From positions 1-50,614 of the forward strand of contig CATLFA010000011.1 of the NCBI GenBank assembly GCA_949927585.1: a DNA stretch of 50,614 bases. The letters are read 5' to 3'. This DNA is from an uncultured Clostridiaceae bacterium (GTDB taxonomy: Bacteria > Bacillota > Clostridia > TANB77 > CAG-508). The notes beneath the pieces were generated by a model. The model ran no database searches, was not told the origin of the DNA, and worked only from the letters and a program-made list of their open reading frames with translations. Positions 19,541 through 28,837 of the stretch are shown here, one piece after another. How positions within the stretch are numbered: the stretch's first letter is position 1; each line of letters starts with the position of its first letter. Both the position numbers and the translations under genes were made by a program.

Positions 19541-20266
19541 TCAATCTAACCAATTATTTTCCAGATAATAGAATCCTACAACTAATCCTCCTGTAAGAAT
19601 TATCCAAAATACCCAGAAAACAACAACTTCACTTCCAGATTCCAGATTTTCTATTGTCTCTGAAATGGTTAGATTTTTGTAAAATGATGTTTCATTAATA
19701 GTATCTTCTTTGAGAACTGTAAATATTGTTCCCTGAAAATCGGTATCTGTACCATAATAAACATTTCTTCTATGATACCCTGTGCTAATTGTCTTTACAT
19801 GATGGCTCGTTGGAAATGGTATTTTTTCATAATCAAATTCAACGTTTAAGAAAGAAATCCTTGTTGCTGTTTTTCTTTCTGTCCTCATTGTATCCCATGT
19901 CCAATATTCTTCCTTTTCTGTTTTTGTTTTTCTTTTTCCATCGGAACCTGTATATGTTTTAGTTACTATTCTGTAATGCTTACGATACTCTTGTTCTTCC
20001 TTTTTTACATATGAATATACTCCTTCGAGTTCTGAAAAGGTAACAGGATCAATAGTTCTTAGGTCTCCATATACAAAAGCATCACCAACATTTGTACTCA
20101 TTCCGTAGCTGAATAATTCTTCAGTATCAATTTTAAGTGCTAAATCATACCTCTGATATTTTTCAAGCATATTTTGCCGTATTTTTTCGCTAATTCCAAA
20201 ACCTATGATTAGCATTGCAGCAATAATTATTATGCTGAATATTACTTCTCTTTTCTTTATCTCCAT
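19541..20266 (-). CDS. Membrane protein downstream of LemA (241 aa)
   Basis: A transmembrane helix at 8-25 and another near 215-232 enclose an extracytoplasmic domain of about 190 residues, rich in Tyr/Arg/Thr (YRKHYRIVTKTYTGSDGKRK). It begins 11 bases after lemA, so they form an operon. Codon choice and GC are clearly higher than in the neighbours. Resembles the LemA-partner or TMEM43-like class in layout, but no family is recognised with confidence. Confidence 0.6.
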   Translation of the reverse strand: MEIKKREVIFSIIIIAAMLIIGFGISEKIRQNMLEKYQRYDLALKIDTEELFSYGMSTNVGDAFVYGDLRTIDPVTFSELEGVYSYVKKEEQEYRKHYRIVTKTYTGSDGKRKTKTEKEEYWTWDTMRTERKTATRISFLNVEFDYEKIPFPTSHHVKTISTGYHRRNVYYGTDTDFQGTIFTVLKEDTINETSFYKNLTISETIENLESGSEVVVFWVFWIILTGGLVVGFYYLENNWLD

Positions 20267-20277
20267 ACTATAGCCCT

Positions 20278-20850
20278 CTAATCAAATAAGTTTGTAGGTG
20301 CATCCTCTGAAACGTTATAATCAAGTTTTTCGAACTCAACTCTCTCGTAGCCTGTAATTGAAAGAAAGAATTTGCGAATTGGATGAAGAGTATATACGTT
20401 ATATCGAGTTACTGCATTATTGTAGTTCTTTCTGACTTCAGCAATCATGTTCTCTGTTGTACTGAGCTCTTTCATCAATTCATCATAATTAGTTTGGCTT
20501 TTAAGCTCAGGATATGCTTCTACTATAACTCTTAACTCATTCTTTATTTCCTGTGCCAATTCATCTGTAACTTCTCCAGACTGCTGGCTCCGAGCATCAA
20601 TAACAGCTAAAAGTGTTTCATACTCATATTTGTTATAATCTTTCACACAGTCTACGAGGTTAGGAATTAACTCTGCTCTCCGTTTTTCCTCGACTTTAAT
20701 TGCTGATTGTGCCTCTGTTACTTTCTCATAATAATTAATTGCACTGGAATGTACAGAAGATATTCCTATAATTATCATAATGATGACCGCTGCAACTGCT
20801 CCTACAACAATTAATGTTCCTTTGTTGATTTTGTTCATGATGTCATTCAT
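20278..20850 (-). CDS. lemA: LemA family protein
   Basis: 190 residues. An N-terminal transmembrane helix (about 11-29) is followed by the LemA helical domain: YEKVTEAQSAIKVEEKRRAE, LIPNLVDCVKDYNKYE, then AYPELKSQTNYDELMKELST, ENMIAEVRKNYNNAV and TRYN. A membrane-anchored coiled-coil protein whose molecular role is not well known. RBS GGAAGGAGA. Confidence 0.92.
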   Translation of the reverse strand: MNDIMNKINKGTLIVVGAVAAVIIMIIIGISSVHSSAINYYEKVTEAQSAIKVEEKRRAELIPNLVDCVKDYNKYEYETLLAVIDARSQQSGEVTDELAQEIKNELRVIVEAYPELKSQTNYDELMKELSTTENMIAEVRKNYNNAVTRYNVYTLHPIRKFFLSITGYERVEFEKLDYNVSEDAPTNLFD

Positions 20851-21114
20851 AGTTTGTCTCCTTCCATTAGAAAAAAATATTGTTATTATGTTCCATATTC
20901 AGTTTTCAATTTGTTTTTTTACTTTACTATTAAATAACACTCATATTAAATTTTGTTTCCCTCCTAAAATTATTTATTTGGTTTATATACCATTATACAT
21001 TGCATCTTTTCATATTATACAATATTTTACATAATTTTGCAAGTGTTTACTTTAATAGTTTATAAACTTTATTTCATAATGTTTATAATTTTAACTATAA
21101 AGATTTTGCCCCTC
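20851..21114. other. Long spacer upstream of lemA, no gene seen
   Basis: No reading frame with an RBS. AT-rich, with several poly-T tracts. It should contain the lemA promoter, but no clear -35/-10 pair was found. The repeat element at 21115 begins at its end. Confidence 0.5.
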
Positions 21115-21212
21115 AAAGGAAAGATTTGGGACACGCCAAAAAATTTTCTTTTTAAATTAAAGTTCAAAAAATAAAAGGAAAGTGTTTTTGACGTGTCCCA
21201 AATCTTTCCTTT
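21115..21212. repeat. MITE/REP-like element with 28-base terminal inverted repeats
   Basis: The left arm, 21115-21142, starts AAAGGAAAGATTTGGGACAC. The right arm, 21185-21212, is its complement with one mismatch. Between them is a 42-base AT-rich stretch and no reading frame. The GGGACACG core is reminiscent of REP elements tied to IS200-like transposases. Confidence 0.7.
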
Positions 21213-21228
21213 TATTTTCTTTTTTATA

Positions 21229-23682
21229 TTATTCCAAATCATGCCTTGAAAGTATTGCTGCTGGTGTTTTTTTTAGTACTCCAAATAGTGGAAGTAAACC
21301 TACTATTGTATTGAAAACATATACTAATATTATACTTAATAATATTACTCCAAAGTTTATTACAAACATGCTACCTAAGTATTTTATTTGTGTTACACAA
21401 CTTAGCATGTAACTCATAAATAGTATTCCTAATAAACTTGCTGTACTTGTTATTGCTAATATTTCTCCTACAAACATTTTATAAATATCTGTTTTCTTTA
21501 CTCCTATTGCTCTTAATATTCCTACTTCTTTTATTCTTGAAAGGAATGATGACCTCATCATTAGGAATATTTCTACAAGTGATATTGCAAGTATTATACT
21601 TGCAAATATTATGCTACTTTTTCTTGAAGAACTTTTCTCTTTTAAATAGTTTTCTCTATCATTTTCATATGTATTTTCTACAAACAAATTATAGTCTTTA
21701 TCAAACTTGTCAGTTACTTTTGTATCATCTTTTGCATATATTACTATATTCTGACTTTGGCTTATTAGTTTATATTTCATTGTATTTTCATTTACTAAAT
21801 ATGCGTTTAAGTCTACAGTACTATCATAATAACCTACTACTGTAAGCTCTACTTCATTTACTTTTGTTTTAATTTTCTTATTTAGTTTCATATTATACTC
21901 ATTACTTATATTTACTATTACTTCATAATCATTTTCTGGAAGTCTTCCTTTTCTTAAGGTTATTTCATCTTTTTTTAGTTTATAATTTATTATATTTGCC
22001 TCTTGATTATTTTCGTTAGTTCTATCTATAGTCATTATTCCCATATTGTTTCCTGAGCCTTCAGAATTTGAAAGTATGTTTATAAAATTACTTTCATATG
22101 CATATATAGATGGGCTATTTTTATTTGTAACTCCTACTATTTTAAATGGTCTCATATTTTTCATATAAACTTCTTTTTCTAAAAGTTCTGTTCCACTTTT
22201 TATTCCTGCATGTGCTACTAATGTGTTTGAAGATAACATTCTATCTATTATCATATTATCTATTACTAATTCATATTCATTTTCTGGCATTCTTCCTTGT
22301 ATTATATCTTGGTTACTAATCATATTAATACTTGAAAGTGAGCCTGAAAGTTCTGCGTTCATTTTACTTGTTTGGTAATAATCTTCATTTTTTATTGAAA
22401 ATGATATATTGCTATTTCCTGGCATTATATAGTTTATATTTTCATCTTGTTCATATTTTAAATATTCTTCTACTTTTATGCTTGGAAGTTTTACTTCTAA
22501 ATAACTTTTATTTCTACTTATAAAGTCTTTATCTTCTATTTTTAATGTTCCTGCCATATTGCTAATTGCATATACAATAAACATGGCTGATACGAAGAAA
22601 CCTATTAGCAAAAGTTTTTTTAGTATTGAATAGTTCGCTATTTTTTTGAATCCTTTAATTATAGATTTTAGTATACTATATATAGAACTGTATTTTGGTT
22701 TAATATTCTTTTTAATTGCTTTGCTTAAATCATAGTCATATTCTTGATATATAGTTTTATCTATTTTTTTGTAATGGTCATCTACAAATTCTATACTTGA
22801 TGTATCATCTATTACTTCTACTTTTTTATTTGCTGATTTTACATATATATTTCCATTTTTTATTACTATTTGTAAGTTTAAACTATCCTTTTCTTCTCCA
22901 TATATTTGTAAATTTATATTATCTTTATTTATTGTTTCATTTTTTTCAAAGTCCTTTAGATAAATTTTATTATCTATTCTATAATCTAAATCTTTGCTAT
23001 CAATGTTCTCATAGTCTTTTATAACTTTTCCATCTGTTATTTCTATAATTCTTGAAGCATAGAATTTTGCTAGTTCTACCTCATGTGTTACAAGTATTAC
23101 TAGTCTAGTTTTTGATATTGCTTTTATTATATTCATTATTTCTAATGAATTTTGGCTATCTAAGTTTCCTGTTGGTTCATCGGCTATTACTATGTTAGGA
23201 TTTTTTACAATTGCTCTTGCTATACCTACTCTTTGCCTTTCTCCACCTGATAGCATGCTTGCTAATCTGTTTCTGTAACGATACATATTAACGCAATTTA
23301 ATACATATTCTACCCTTGATTTTATTTCTTTTTTATCTTTTATTCCTAACATTCTTAATACCATTGCAACATTTTCAAATACTGTCATATTGTCTATTAG
23401 TTTATAATCTTGGAATATATAGCCTATATTTAAGTTTCTTATTTTATCTATTTTGTGGCTAGTTCTTTTTGTTATTTTTTCTCCATTTATATATATTTTA
23501 CCTTTATTAACTTTGTCTAACCCACCTATGGCATTTAGTAGTGTTGTTTTACCGCTTCCTGAATGCCCTAACAATGCTACCAATCCATTTTCGCCGAATT
23601 CAAGTGAGGTATTATTTATGACATGTATTTGATTTTTCTTGTGCTTATTAAAATATTTATTTACTTTTTCTATTTTTATCAT
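21229..23682 (-). CDS. Fused ATPase-permease ABC transporter, MacB/FtsX type (second of tandem pair)
   Basis: 817 residues. Residues 1-225 form the ATPase: Walker A GHSGSGKTT near 38, signature LSGGERQRVGIARA, Walker B IVIADEPTGNLDS, then a typical H-loop VTHE. A linker leads to a membrane helix near 350, a large periplasm-like extracellular domain (about 375-680) and three C-terminal helices with the FtsX fold (VGILRAIGVKKTDIYKMFVG). Such ABC proteins act in peptide export, resistance or mechanotransmission. It starts two bases after the stop of the sister gene. Confidence 0.92.
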   Translation of the reverse strand: MIKIEKVNKYFNKHKKNQIHVINNTSLEFGENGLVALLGHSGSGKTTLLNAIGGLDKVNKGKIYINGEKITKRTSHKIDKIRNLNIGYIFQDYKLIDNMTVFENVAMVLRMLGIKDKKEIKSRVEYVLNCVNMYRYRNRLASMLSGGERQRVGIARAIVKNPNIVIADEPTGNLDSQNSLEIMNIIKAISKTRLVILVTHEVELAKFYASRIIEITDGKVIKDYENIDSKDLDYRIDNKIYLKDFEKNETINKDNINLQIYGEEKDSLNLQIVIKNGNIYVKSANKKVEVIDDTSSIEFVDDHYKKIDKTIYQEYDYDLSKAIKKNIKPKYSSIYSILKSIIKGFKKIANYSILKKLLLIGFFVSAMFIVYAISNMAGTLKIEDKDFISRNKSYLEVKLPSIKVEEYLKYEQDENINYIMPGNSNISFSIKNEDYYQTSKMNAELSGSLSSINMISNQDIIQGRMPENEYELVIDNMIIDRMLSSNTLVAHAGIKSGTELLEKEVYMKNMRPFKIVGVTNKNSPSIYAYESNFINILSNSEGSGNNMGIMTIDRTNENNQEANIINYKLKKDEITLRKGRLPENDYEVIVNISNEYNMKLNKKIKTKVNEVELTVVGYYDSTVDLNAYLVNENTMKYKLISQSQNIVIYAKDDTKVTDKFDKDYNLFVENTYENDRENYLKEKSSSRKSSIIFASIILAISLVEIFLMMRSSFLSRIKEVGILRAIGVKKTDIYKMFVGEILAITSTASLLGILFMSYMLSCVTQIKYLGSMFVINFGVILLSIILVYVFNTIVGLLPLFGVLKKTPAAILSRHDLE

Positions 23683-23684
23683 AT

Positions 23685-25928
23685 TTATACCTCCTCATTA
23701 TACGTTTTAATTGCTGATTTTTTGAATATTCGTTTTGAGAATCTTCTTGATATTAGCCATGACATTATAATTAAAATTATATACATAAGGATATATTCTC
23801 TTAAGCTTAAGAATTTTAATAATGTTTTTATAAATTCTATATTTAAAATTTCAAACTTATTTAAAAGTATAAATATTATAAAACTGAAATATGCTATACT
23901 TGAATTTATAAACAACTCAATATCTAATATTCTTTTTACATTTTTATTTGTGGCACCTAGCATTCTCAATGTTGTAAAATATACATTTCTTGATTTTAGT
24001 ATTATTCTTATAATGAAATATGATATAAAGAATAATGCTAATATTAATACTACTGTTACTACTAATTTAAATATTTTTATTATTTGAAGAATTTCTTTTC
24101 CTTCATTTACTTTGAAATCTTTTACTGGTCTTGCTGATAATCCTAATTCTTCTAATTTTAGTTTAGTTTCTTCTAAATCTTTTTCATCTTTTACAAATAC
24201 AGAAGATTGATATGAAGATTTGTTAAATAAGCTTTTATAATCTTCTTCATTTATAAATATTGCTCCATTATTTTGGTCATAATCTTTGTTTCCTGTTATT
24301 CGTGTAAATGAGTTTTTAGTATATGTATTTGACACTTTTAAATTCAACTCATCTTTATAATAAATATTTTCTATTTCTATTTTTAGTTCTTTATTTTTTG
24401 CCTTGTAATCTTTAAACAAACCATTAGCCTCATTGCTTACAATTGCTGTACCTGAAGCTACTTTATCGCTTGGCTGTATTCTATAATATGGATTTCCTTG
24501 TTGTGATTCATAATATTTACCTGCAAATAAGCTTTTTATTTTACTATAATTTTGATTAAGTTCTTCTCTGTATTTATTCAAATATTCATTTGTTACATAA
24601 AATGTAGTATTTTGACCATAATAATTAAACATATCATTTTCTTCATATAATTTTACACCTACTACTAATATTTTAGCATTTTCTCGAGTATATTTAGAAT
24701 AATCATTATCTCTTCTAAATTCTTTGTTTAAAATTTGCTCTGCACCATTTCTTACATAATAATAGTCTTTAGGAATTCTAACTACTATTTCATTTTCCTT
24801 CTCTGGCATTCTACCTGCTGTCAGTTCTCCATCAAAAAAACTTTCCTCTTTAGCATCTCCATATAAATAAATTCCCATTTCTTCTTCATATATACTAATA
24901 TTACTGTCTAAAGTTACATCATCTTTTACTACATATTTGACTGTTTCTAATTTTTCAATTTTCTCGTAATCTTCCTTTGTAAATGCCGTTTTATCTTTCT
25001 TTTTTATTATAATTCTTTCTTCTGATAAATCTCTAAAAAACACATTATATCCTGCTTTATTTGCTTCATATTCTGTTTGACTAAAGCTTGCATATTCGCT
25101 AAGTAGTGCTACTGTTATAAATAAAAATACGGCAAATAATAGTAAAAATTTAGGTATTATATTAAAGGTATTTCTTATTCCTAACCTATATTTATTTGCT
25201 ATTGTTATTTTTGTATATTTACTTTCTTCTACTTTTTCTGGAACTTCAACATTTTTTATCTCTTTATTTTCTATTATTCTCCCATCATGCATTTTTATAA
25301 TTCTTGTTGCATATTCTTCTACTTGTTCTATATTATGAGTTACTACTATTACTAATCTATCTTTAGCTACTTTTTTAAGAAGTTCTATTACATCTTTGCT
25401 AGATGCTGAATCTAAGTTTCCTGTTGGCTCGTCGGCTACTATTATTGGCGTTTCTTTTATCATTGCTCTTGCAATTGCTACCCTTTGCTTTTGACCACCA
25501 GAAAGTTTTGAAACTTTTGTATTTTTGAATTCTGTAAGTCCTACTTTTTCTATAATATCTAATACTTTTTGTTTTACTTGACTTTTCTTATATCCATTTA
25601 ATAACATTACAAGTTCAACATTTTGATATACTGTATAACTATTTACTAGGTTAAAACTTTGAAATATATTTGCTATATATTTTCTTCTATAATCTTCAAA
25701 ATCTTTTTCTGTATAATGACTAGTTTCTTCATCATTTATATACATTTCTCCTTCTTCGTAACTATCTAGTCCAGAAAGAACATTTAAAAGCGTACTTTTT
25801 CCACTACCTGATTCACCAGTAATTACAACGAATTCACCCATTTTTAGCTCTAGATTTATTTTAGTAAACCCTGTTGCTATAAGGCCTTTGTTATAATAAA
25901 ACTTTGATACATCTTTTAATTTTAACAT
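23685..25928 (-). CDS. Fused ATPase-permease ABC transporter, MacB/FtsX type (first of tandem pair)
   Basis: 747 residues. Walker A GESGSGKSTLL near 39, signature KLSGGQKQRVAIARA, Walker B IIVADEPTGNLDS and H-loop VTHN. A membrane helix comes near 265, an extracellular domain at about 290-620, and FtsX-type C-terminal helices follow, with ATNKNVKRILDIE. Same layout as its downstream neighbour but clearly divergent in sequence, so the two probably work as a heterodimer. RBS AAAGGGGA. No sensor kinase lies next to the pair. Confidence 0.92.
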   Translation of the reverse strand: MLKLKDVSKFYYNKGLIATGFTKINLELKMGEFVVITGESGSGKSTLLNVLSGLDSYEEGEMYINDEETSHYTEKDFEDYRRKYIANIFQSFNLVNSYTVYQNVELVMLLNGYKKSQVKQKVLDIIEKVGLTEFKNTKVSKLSGGQKQRVAIARAMIKETPIIVADEPTGNLDSASSKDVIELLKKVAKDRLVIVVTHNIEQVEEYATRIIKMHDGRIIENKEIKNVEVPEKVEESKYTKITIANKYRLGIRNTFNIIPKFLLLFAVFLFITVALLSEYASFSQTEYEANKAGYNVFFRDLSEERIIIKKKDKTAFTKEDYEKIEKLETVKYVVKDDVTLDSNISIYEEEMGIYLYGDAKEESFFDGELTAGRMPEKENEIVVRIPKDYYYVRNGAEQILNKEFRRDNDYSKYTRENAKILVVGVKLYEENDMFNYYGQNTTFYVTNEYLNKYREELNQNYSKIKSLFAGKYYESQQGNPYYRIQPSDKVASGTAIVSNEANGLFKDYKAKNKELKIEIENIYYKDELNLKVSNTYTKNSFTRITGNKDYDQNNGAIFINEEDYKSLFNKSSYQSSVFVKDEKDLEETKLKLEELGLSARPVKDFKVNEGKEILQIIKIFKLVVTVVLILALFFISYFIIRIILKSRNVYFTTLRMLGATNKNVKRILDIELFINSSIAYFSFIIFILLNKFEILNIEFIKTLLKFLSLREYILMYIILIIMSWLISRRFSKRIFKKSAIKTYNEEV

Positions 25929-26083
25929 TTGCTTATCCCCTTTAACTTTTTTTAAATTATATCACAAGAGTTTTCTTTGTAGTATATTATTTATAAAATA
26001 TTAATAATTTGTTTATAGCTACTTTACATTTTTATTTAACTGGTATACAATTATGTTATCTTATTTTAAGGAGGATTTTGATT

Positions 26084-26347
26084 ATGAAAGAAATCACTGA
26101 AAAAGATATTGAAATTGTAAAAGAAGAATTAACTTTAAAACGGAAAGAATTTGAACAATTAGACTTAGGTCTAGAGGAAAAACTTAAATGGATTGGAGAT
26201 TTCTTTAATTCATATGTTTCAAAATTAGAGGAAAGATATATGACTGAAGAAGAAAGAAAATCTTGGGTATGTCTTCCTAATGAACTTCGTATTTGGTTTT
26301 ATATTTATTTTCCTGAACATGGATTAAATATGGCTAATTATTCTTAA
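26084..26347 (+). CDS. Small protein of unknown function with a premature stop
   Basis: The ATG at 26084 follows AAGGAGGAT, so the upstream 25 codons of the frame are not used. 87 residues are encoded, starting with a Glu/Lys-rich helix. The in-frame TAA at 26345-26347 is followed by 24 more open codons (ELYEELANRKRFDINNMIAF...) up to a TAA at 26420 and then a proper terminator. This suggests that the stop is a recent nonsense change. Confidence 0.6.
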   Translation: MKEITEKDIEIVKEELTLKRKEFEQLDLGLEEKLKWIGDFFNSYVSKLEERYMTEEERKSWVCLPNELRIWFYIYFPEHGLNMANYS

Positions 26348-26429
26348 GAACTCTATGAAGAATTAGCTAATAGGAAACGTTTTGATATTAATAATATGAT
26401 TGCTTTTAGACATCAAGATTAAGGTTTGA

Positions 26430-26466
26430 AAAATCTCAGGCTATAATTATAGCTTGAGATTTTTTA
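26430..26466 (+). terminator. Intrinsic terminator
   Basis: AAAATCTCAGGCTATAA pairs with TTATAGCTTGAGATTTTT, with a T-run. It sits just after the second stop of the short gene. Confidence 0.88.
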
Positions 26467-26530
26467 ATGACTGTAACAATAAAGAACTCTATTCATATTA
26501 TATATAAAAAACGAAAGGAGTTTATTTTTT

Positions 26531-27250
26531 ATGGATTATGAAATAATGATGAATGGAACAGTTAGAATTGGGCAACATGCACCTGATTTTGAGGCTACTT
26601 CTACTATGGGGAATATATGTTTAAATGATTATAAGGGTAAATGGGTTGTTTTATTTTCTCACCCTGGTGATTTTACCCCTGTATGTACAACTGAAATGAT
26701 AGCTTTTAGTAAAGCAAATACATATTTTGAAAGGCTTAACACTTGTTTAATTGGGCTTAGTGTAGATAGTAACCCTTCTCATTTAGCTTGGGTATATGAT
26801 ATTTATTGTAAAACTGGTATTATTGTTCCTTTCCCTATTATAGCTGATAGAAATGGGGCTATTGCTAGAAAATATGGTATGATTTCTAATGATGTTAGTA
26901 CTACTGAAACTGTGCGAAATGTGTTTATTATTGATGATAAAGGTATAGTAAGGCTTATATTGGTTTACCCATTAAATATAGGTAGATGTATTCCTGAAAT
27001 TTTAAGGTGTATTGAGGCTCTTCAAACTTCTGACGAATCACATGGTTCTACACCTGCTAATTGGGTACCTTGCGAACCTATTATTGTGGCTCCTCCTACT
27101 ACTTTTGTATCTCTTCAAAAAAGGAATGAGGAAATTGTTAAAAATAGAAATGGTATGAGTTGGTATTTAGCTTTTAAGAATCCAGATAAGTGTATAAGTG
27201 CGGATACAGAGCAAAGTTGTAGGAAGTTAAATGATACAAAAGAAAAATAA
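26531..27250 (+). CDS. Peroxiredoxin, Prx6 (1-Cys) type
   Basis: 239 residues. The peroxidatic site FSHPGDFTPVCTTE contains Cys near residue 52, followed by the GLSVDS and FPIIADRNGAIARKYGM blocks and a VRNVFIID strand. The long C-terminal extension with extra cysteines (WVPCEP, DKCISAD, SCRK) is typical of the archaeal/clostridial Prx6-like group. It reduces hydrogen peroxide and organic peroxides in the cytoplasm. RBS GAAAGGAG. Confidence 0.93.
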   Translation: MDYEIMMNGTVRIGQHAPDFEATSTMGNICLNDYKGKWVVLFSHPGDFTPVCTTEMIAFSKANTYFERLNTCLIGLSVDSNPSHLAWVYDIYCKTGIIVPFPIIADRNGAIARKYGMISNDVSTTETVRNVFIIDDKGIVRLILVYPLNIGRCIPEILRCIEALQTSDESHGSTPANWVPCEPIIVAPPTTFVSLQKRNEEIVKNRNGMSWYLAFKNPDKCISADTEQSCRKLNDTKEK

Positions 27251-27310
27251 TTCATTTTCTCTAAATAAATTATTTATTAGAATAGAAAAAACAATATATA
27301 ATAATGAAAT

Positions 27311-27392
27311 GCACCCCCATTTAGTAAACAAAAATTTAAACAATTTGTGTTAAGATCTAAATGGAGGTGTATTTTTCATGGCTAAAAAATAA
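27311..27392 (+). mobile_element. Remnant of an insertion-sequence left end (IS3-like)
   Basis: TGCACCCCCATTTAG, then a matching inverted block CTAAATGGAGGTGTA, followed by ATGGCTAAAAAATAA, which looks like the first codons (Met-Ala-Lys-Lys) of an IS3-family OrfA cut by a stop. Nothing of the transposase remains beyond that. Confidence 0.4.
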
Positions 27393-27397
27393 TAATT

Positions 27398-27691
27398 TTA
27401 TCCAACTTTTTTCGCTTGTAATTTAAATTCTCCCATATTCGTTTTTGCATAAATATTAAGTATATTCCCTACTAGCTCTCCTGTTATATCATATTTTAAA
27501 CTAAGCATATTATTTTTCATTTCTCCTGAAAAATAACATTTATTGCCATTTACTTTTCCTGTGGTAAGTGGATTTTTAGAACCCATTATTTCTACTATTC
27601 CATTTATCACATTTTCTGTTTGTTTTAATGCTATACGTGCATTAATATTTCCCATTGGTGTGTTGATACTTGTTTCATAAACTCCGTCCAT
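27398..27691 (-). CDS. Small beta-rich protein of unknown function (97 aa)
   Basis: RBS AGGAGG seven to eight bases before the ATG. The sequence is a run of short beta strands with Gly turns (MDGVYETSINTPMGNINARI, then IMGSKNPLTTGKVNGN and GNILNIYAKTNMGEFKLQ), as in calycin-like barrels. No membrane part. Function not recognised. Confidence 0.6.
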   Translation of the reverse strand: MDGVYETSINTPMGNINARIALKQTENVINGIVEIMGSKNPLTTGKVNGNKCYFSGEMKNNMLSLKYDITGELVGNILNIYAKTNMGEFKLQAKKVG

Positions 27692-27756
27692 ATTTATATA
27701 CCTCCTGTCATAATTATATTCAGCTTTATAATAATGTTGAATATAATTTATAATAT

Positions 27757-28467
27757 TTAATATGATTTTCCTTTTAATTCACTTTCTATTTCTTTATATT
27801 TGGGCATATATGTCTTTAGCATATTATAAAAAGATTTTGTGTGATTTTTGTATTTTAAATGACAAAATTCATGTAAGATAATGTATTCTATAGTTTCTCT
27901 ACTATATTTAACAATATTAGGATTTATTGTGATTTTTTCATTTAAACATTTACCTAATGTTCCTTCTATTCTTTTTATTTCATAGTCTTCTGGAGCTATC
28001 CCCACCATTATTCTTGTTTTTTCCATTGCTCTTTCTATTTCTTTTTTTGCTACCATGTTATACATTTTCTCTATTAATATTTTTACTATTTCATCATTTC
28101 CCAATTTTTTATATTTATTTGGAAGTGTTACTAATATTTTACCTTGTTCTATAGATAGATTTGGTGTTTTTATATTTTTATATTTTATAGCCAAATCATA
28201 ATTTATCCCTAACACTTTTACTATTTTTAGTCTTGTATATTCTTTTATTTTTCTTTTCTCACAAGCTATTTCATATTCTTTTATTTTATTTAATATCCAT
28301 TGCTTTTTTTCTTCTACTATTTCTTGTATTTGACTACTTGCCATATACCAAGGAGCATTAATAATAACTTCTCCATTTTGTACAGATATATATAAATTAC
28401 TATATTCTCTTTTATTAACTGTGTATGTTATTACATTATTTCTACTTTTAAATAAATTCATTTTCAA
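27757..28467 (-). CDS. YgjP/DUF45-type M48-like metallopeptidase
   Basis: 236 residues. The zinc motif HEFCHLKYKNHTKSFY is at about 198-213, with an N-terminal beta domain. This is the WLM/SprT-like YgjP group. Cytoplasmic, no membrane helix. RBS AAGGAG. A sequence fitting the Gram-positive LexA box lies 28 bases upstream of the start, so DNA-damage induction is possible. Confidence 0.88.
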   Translation of the reverse strand: MKMNLFKSRNNVITYTVNKREYSNLYISVQNGEVIINAPWYMASSQIQEIVEEKKQWILNKIKEYEIACEKRKIKEYTRLKIVKVLGINYDLAIKYKNIKTPNLSIEQGKILVTLPNKYKKLGNDEIVKILIEKMYNMVAKKEIERAMEKTRIMVGIAPEDYEIKRIEGTLGKCLNEKITINPNIVKYSRETIEYIILHEFCHLKYKNHTKSFYNMLKTYMPKYKEIESELKGKSY

Positions 28468-28494
28468 ACCACTCCTTGCAAAATATTGTTTTTT

Positions 28495-28506
28495 GAACTC
28501 TTGTTC
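28495..28506. promoter_or_regulatory. Candidate LexA (SOS) box
   Basis: GAACTCTTGTTC matches the consensus GAAC-N4-GTTC exactly. It is in the promoter region of the YgjP-type gene. Further GTTC/GAAC half-sites lie at 28503 and 28515. Confidence 0.5.
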
Positions 28507-28596
28507 GCTTTGTTGAACTTATTTTATACCAATTTATTTATCTTGTCAATAGTTTTTTCAAAATTTTGTTCGTTTTTTTTGCAATTAATTATTTCT

Positions 28597-28769
28597 ATTC
28601 ACACCTAAATCATTATGCACTAGCGCGCAGAGGTTAATATATTTTATTTTTGTAATGAAGACTCAGGCAGCCCTTTGAGGCGGAGGAATACCCCTTATCT
28701 TGGAGAGCGAAATGGAAAAAATGAAATATATTAACCTCTGGGAGCGGATTTTAAACGATAGATGTGAAT
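28597..28769 (+). ncRNA. Structured non-coding RNA candidate, class not assigned
   Basis: A closing helix pairs ATTCACA (28597-28603) with TGTGAAT (28763-28769). An internal loop region with CTAGCGCGC opposite GGGAGCGG follows. Next comes a perfect 17-bp helix, 28628-28644 with 28724-28740, which extends to about 24 bp with wobble pairs. The tip (28651-28715) is purine-rich and GC-rich with several short internal pairings. The composition is far from the surrounding AT-rich spacers. The layout of helix, open bubble, helix would fit 6S RNA; a raiA-type RNA is another option. A terminator follows at 28789. Confidence 0.65.
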
Positions 28770-28788
28770 TGTAACTGTAATAAATTTA

Positions 28789-28837
28789 AACACTAATAAG
28801 ATAGCTTGTAATGTTGCTTTTTATTAGTGTTTTTTTC
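28789..28837 (+). terminator. Terminator of the non-coding RNA
   Basis: AACACTAATAA pairs with TTATTAGTGTT and is followed by seven T bases on the plus strand, which sets the RNA's direction. It may also serve the minus-strand gene ending at 28851. Confidence 0.85.

Noticed and set aside
26438..26455. PerR-box-like CTATAATTATAG upstream of the peroxiredoxin gene
   Set aside because: It is the top of the terminator hairpin of the previous gene and lacks the outer bases of the PerR consensus.
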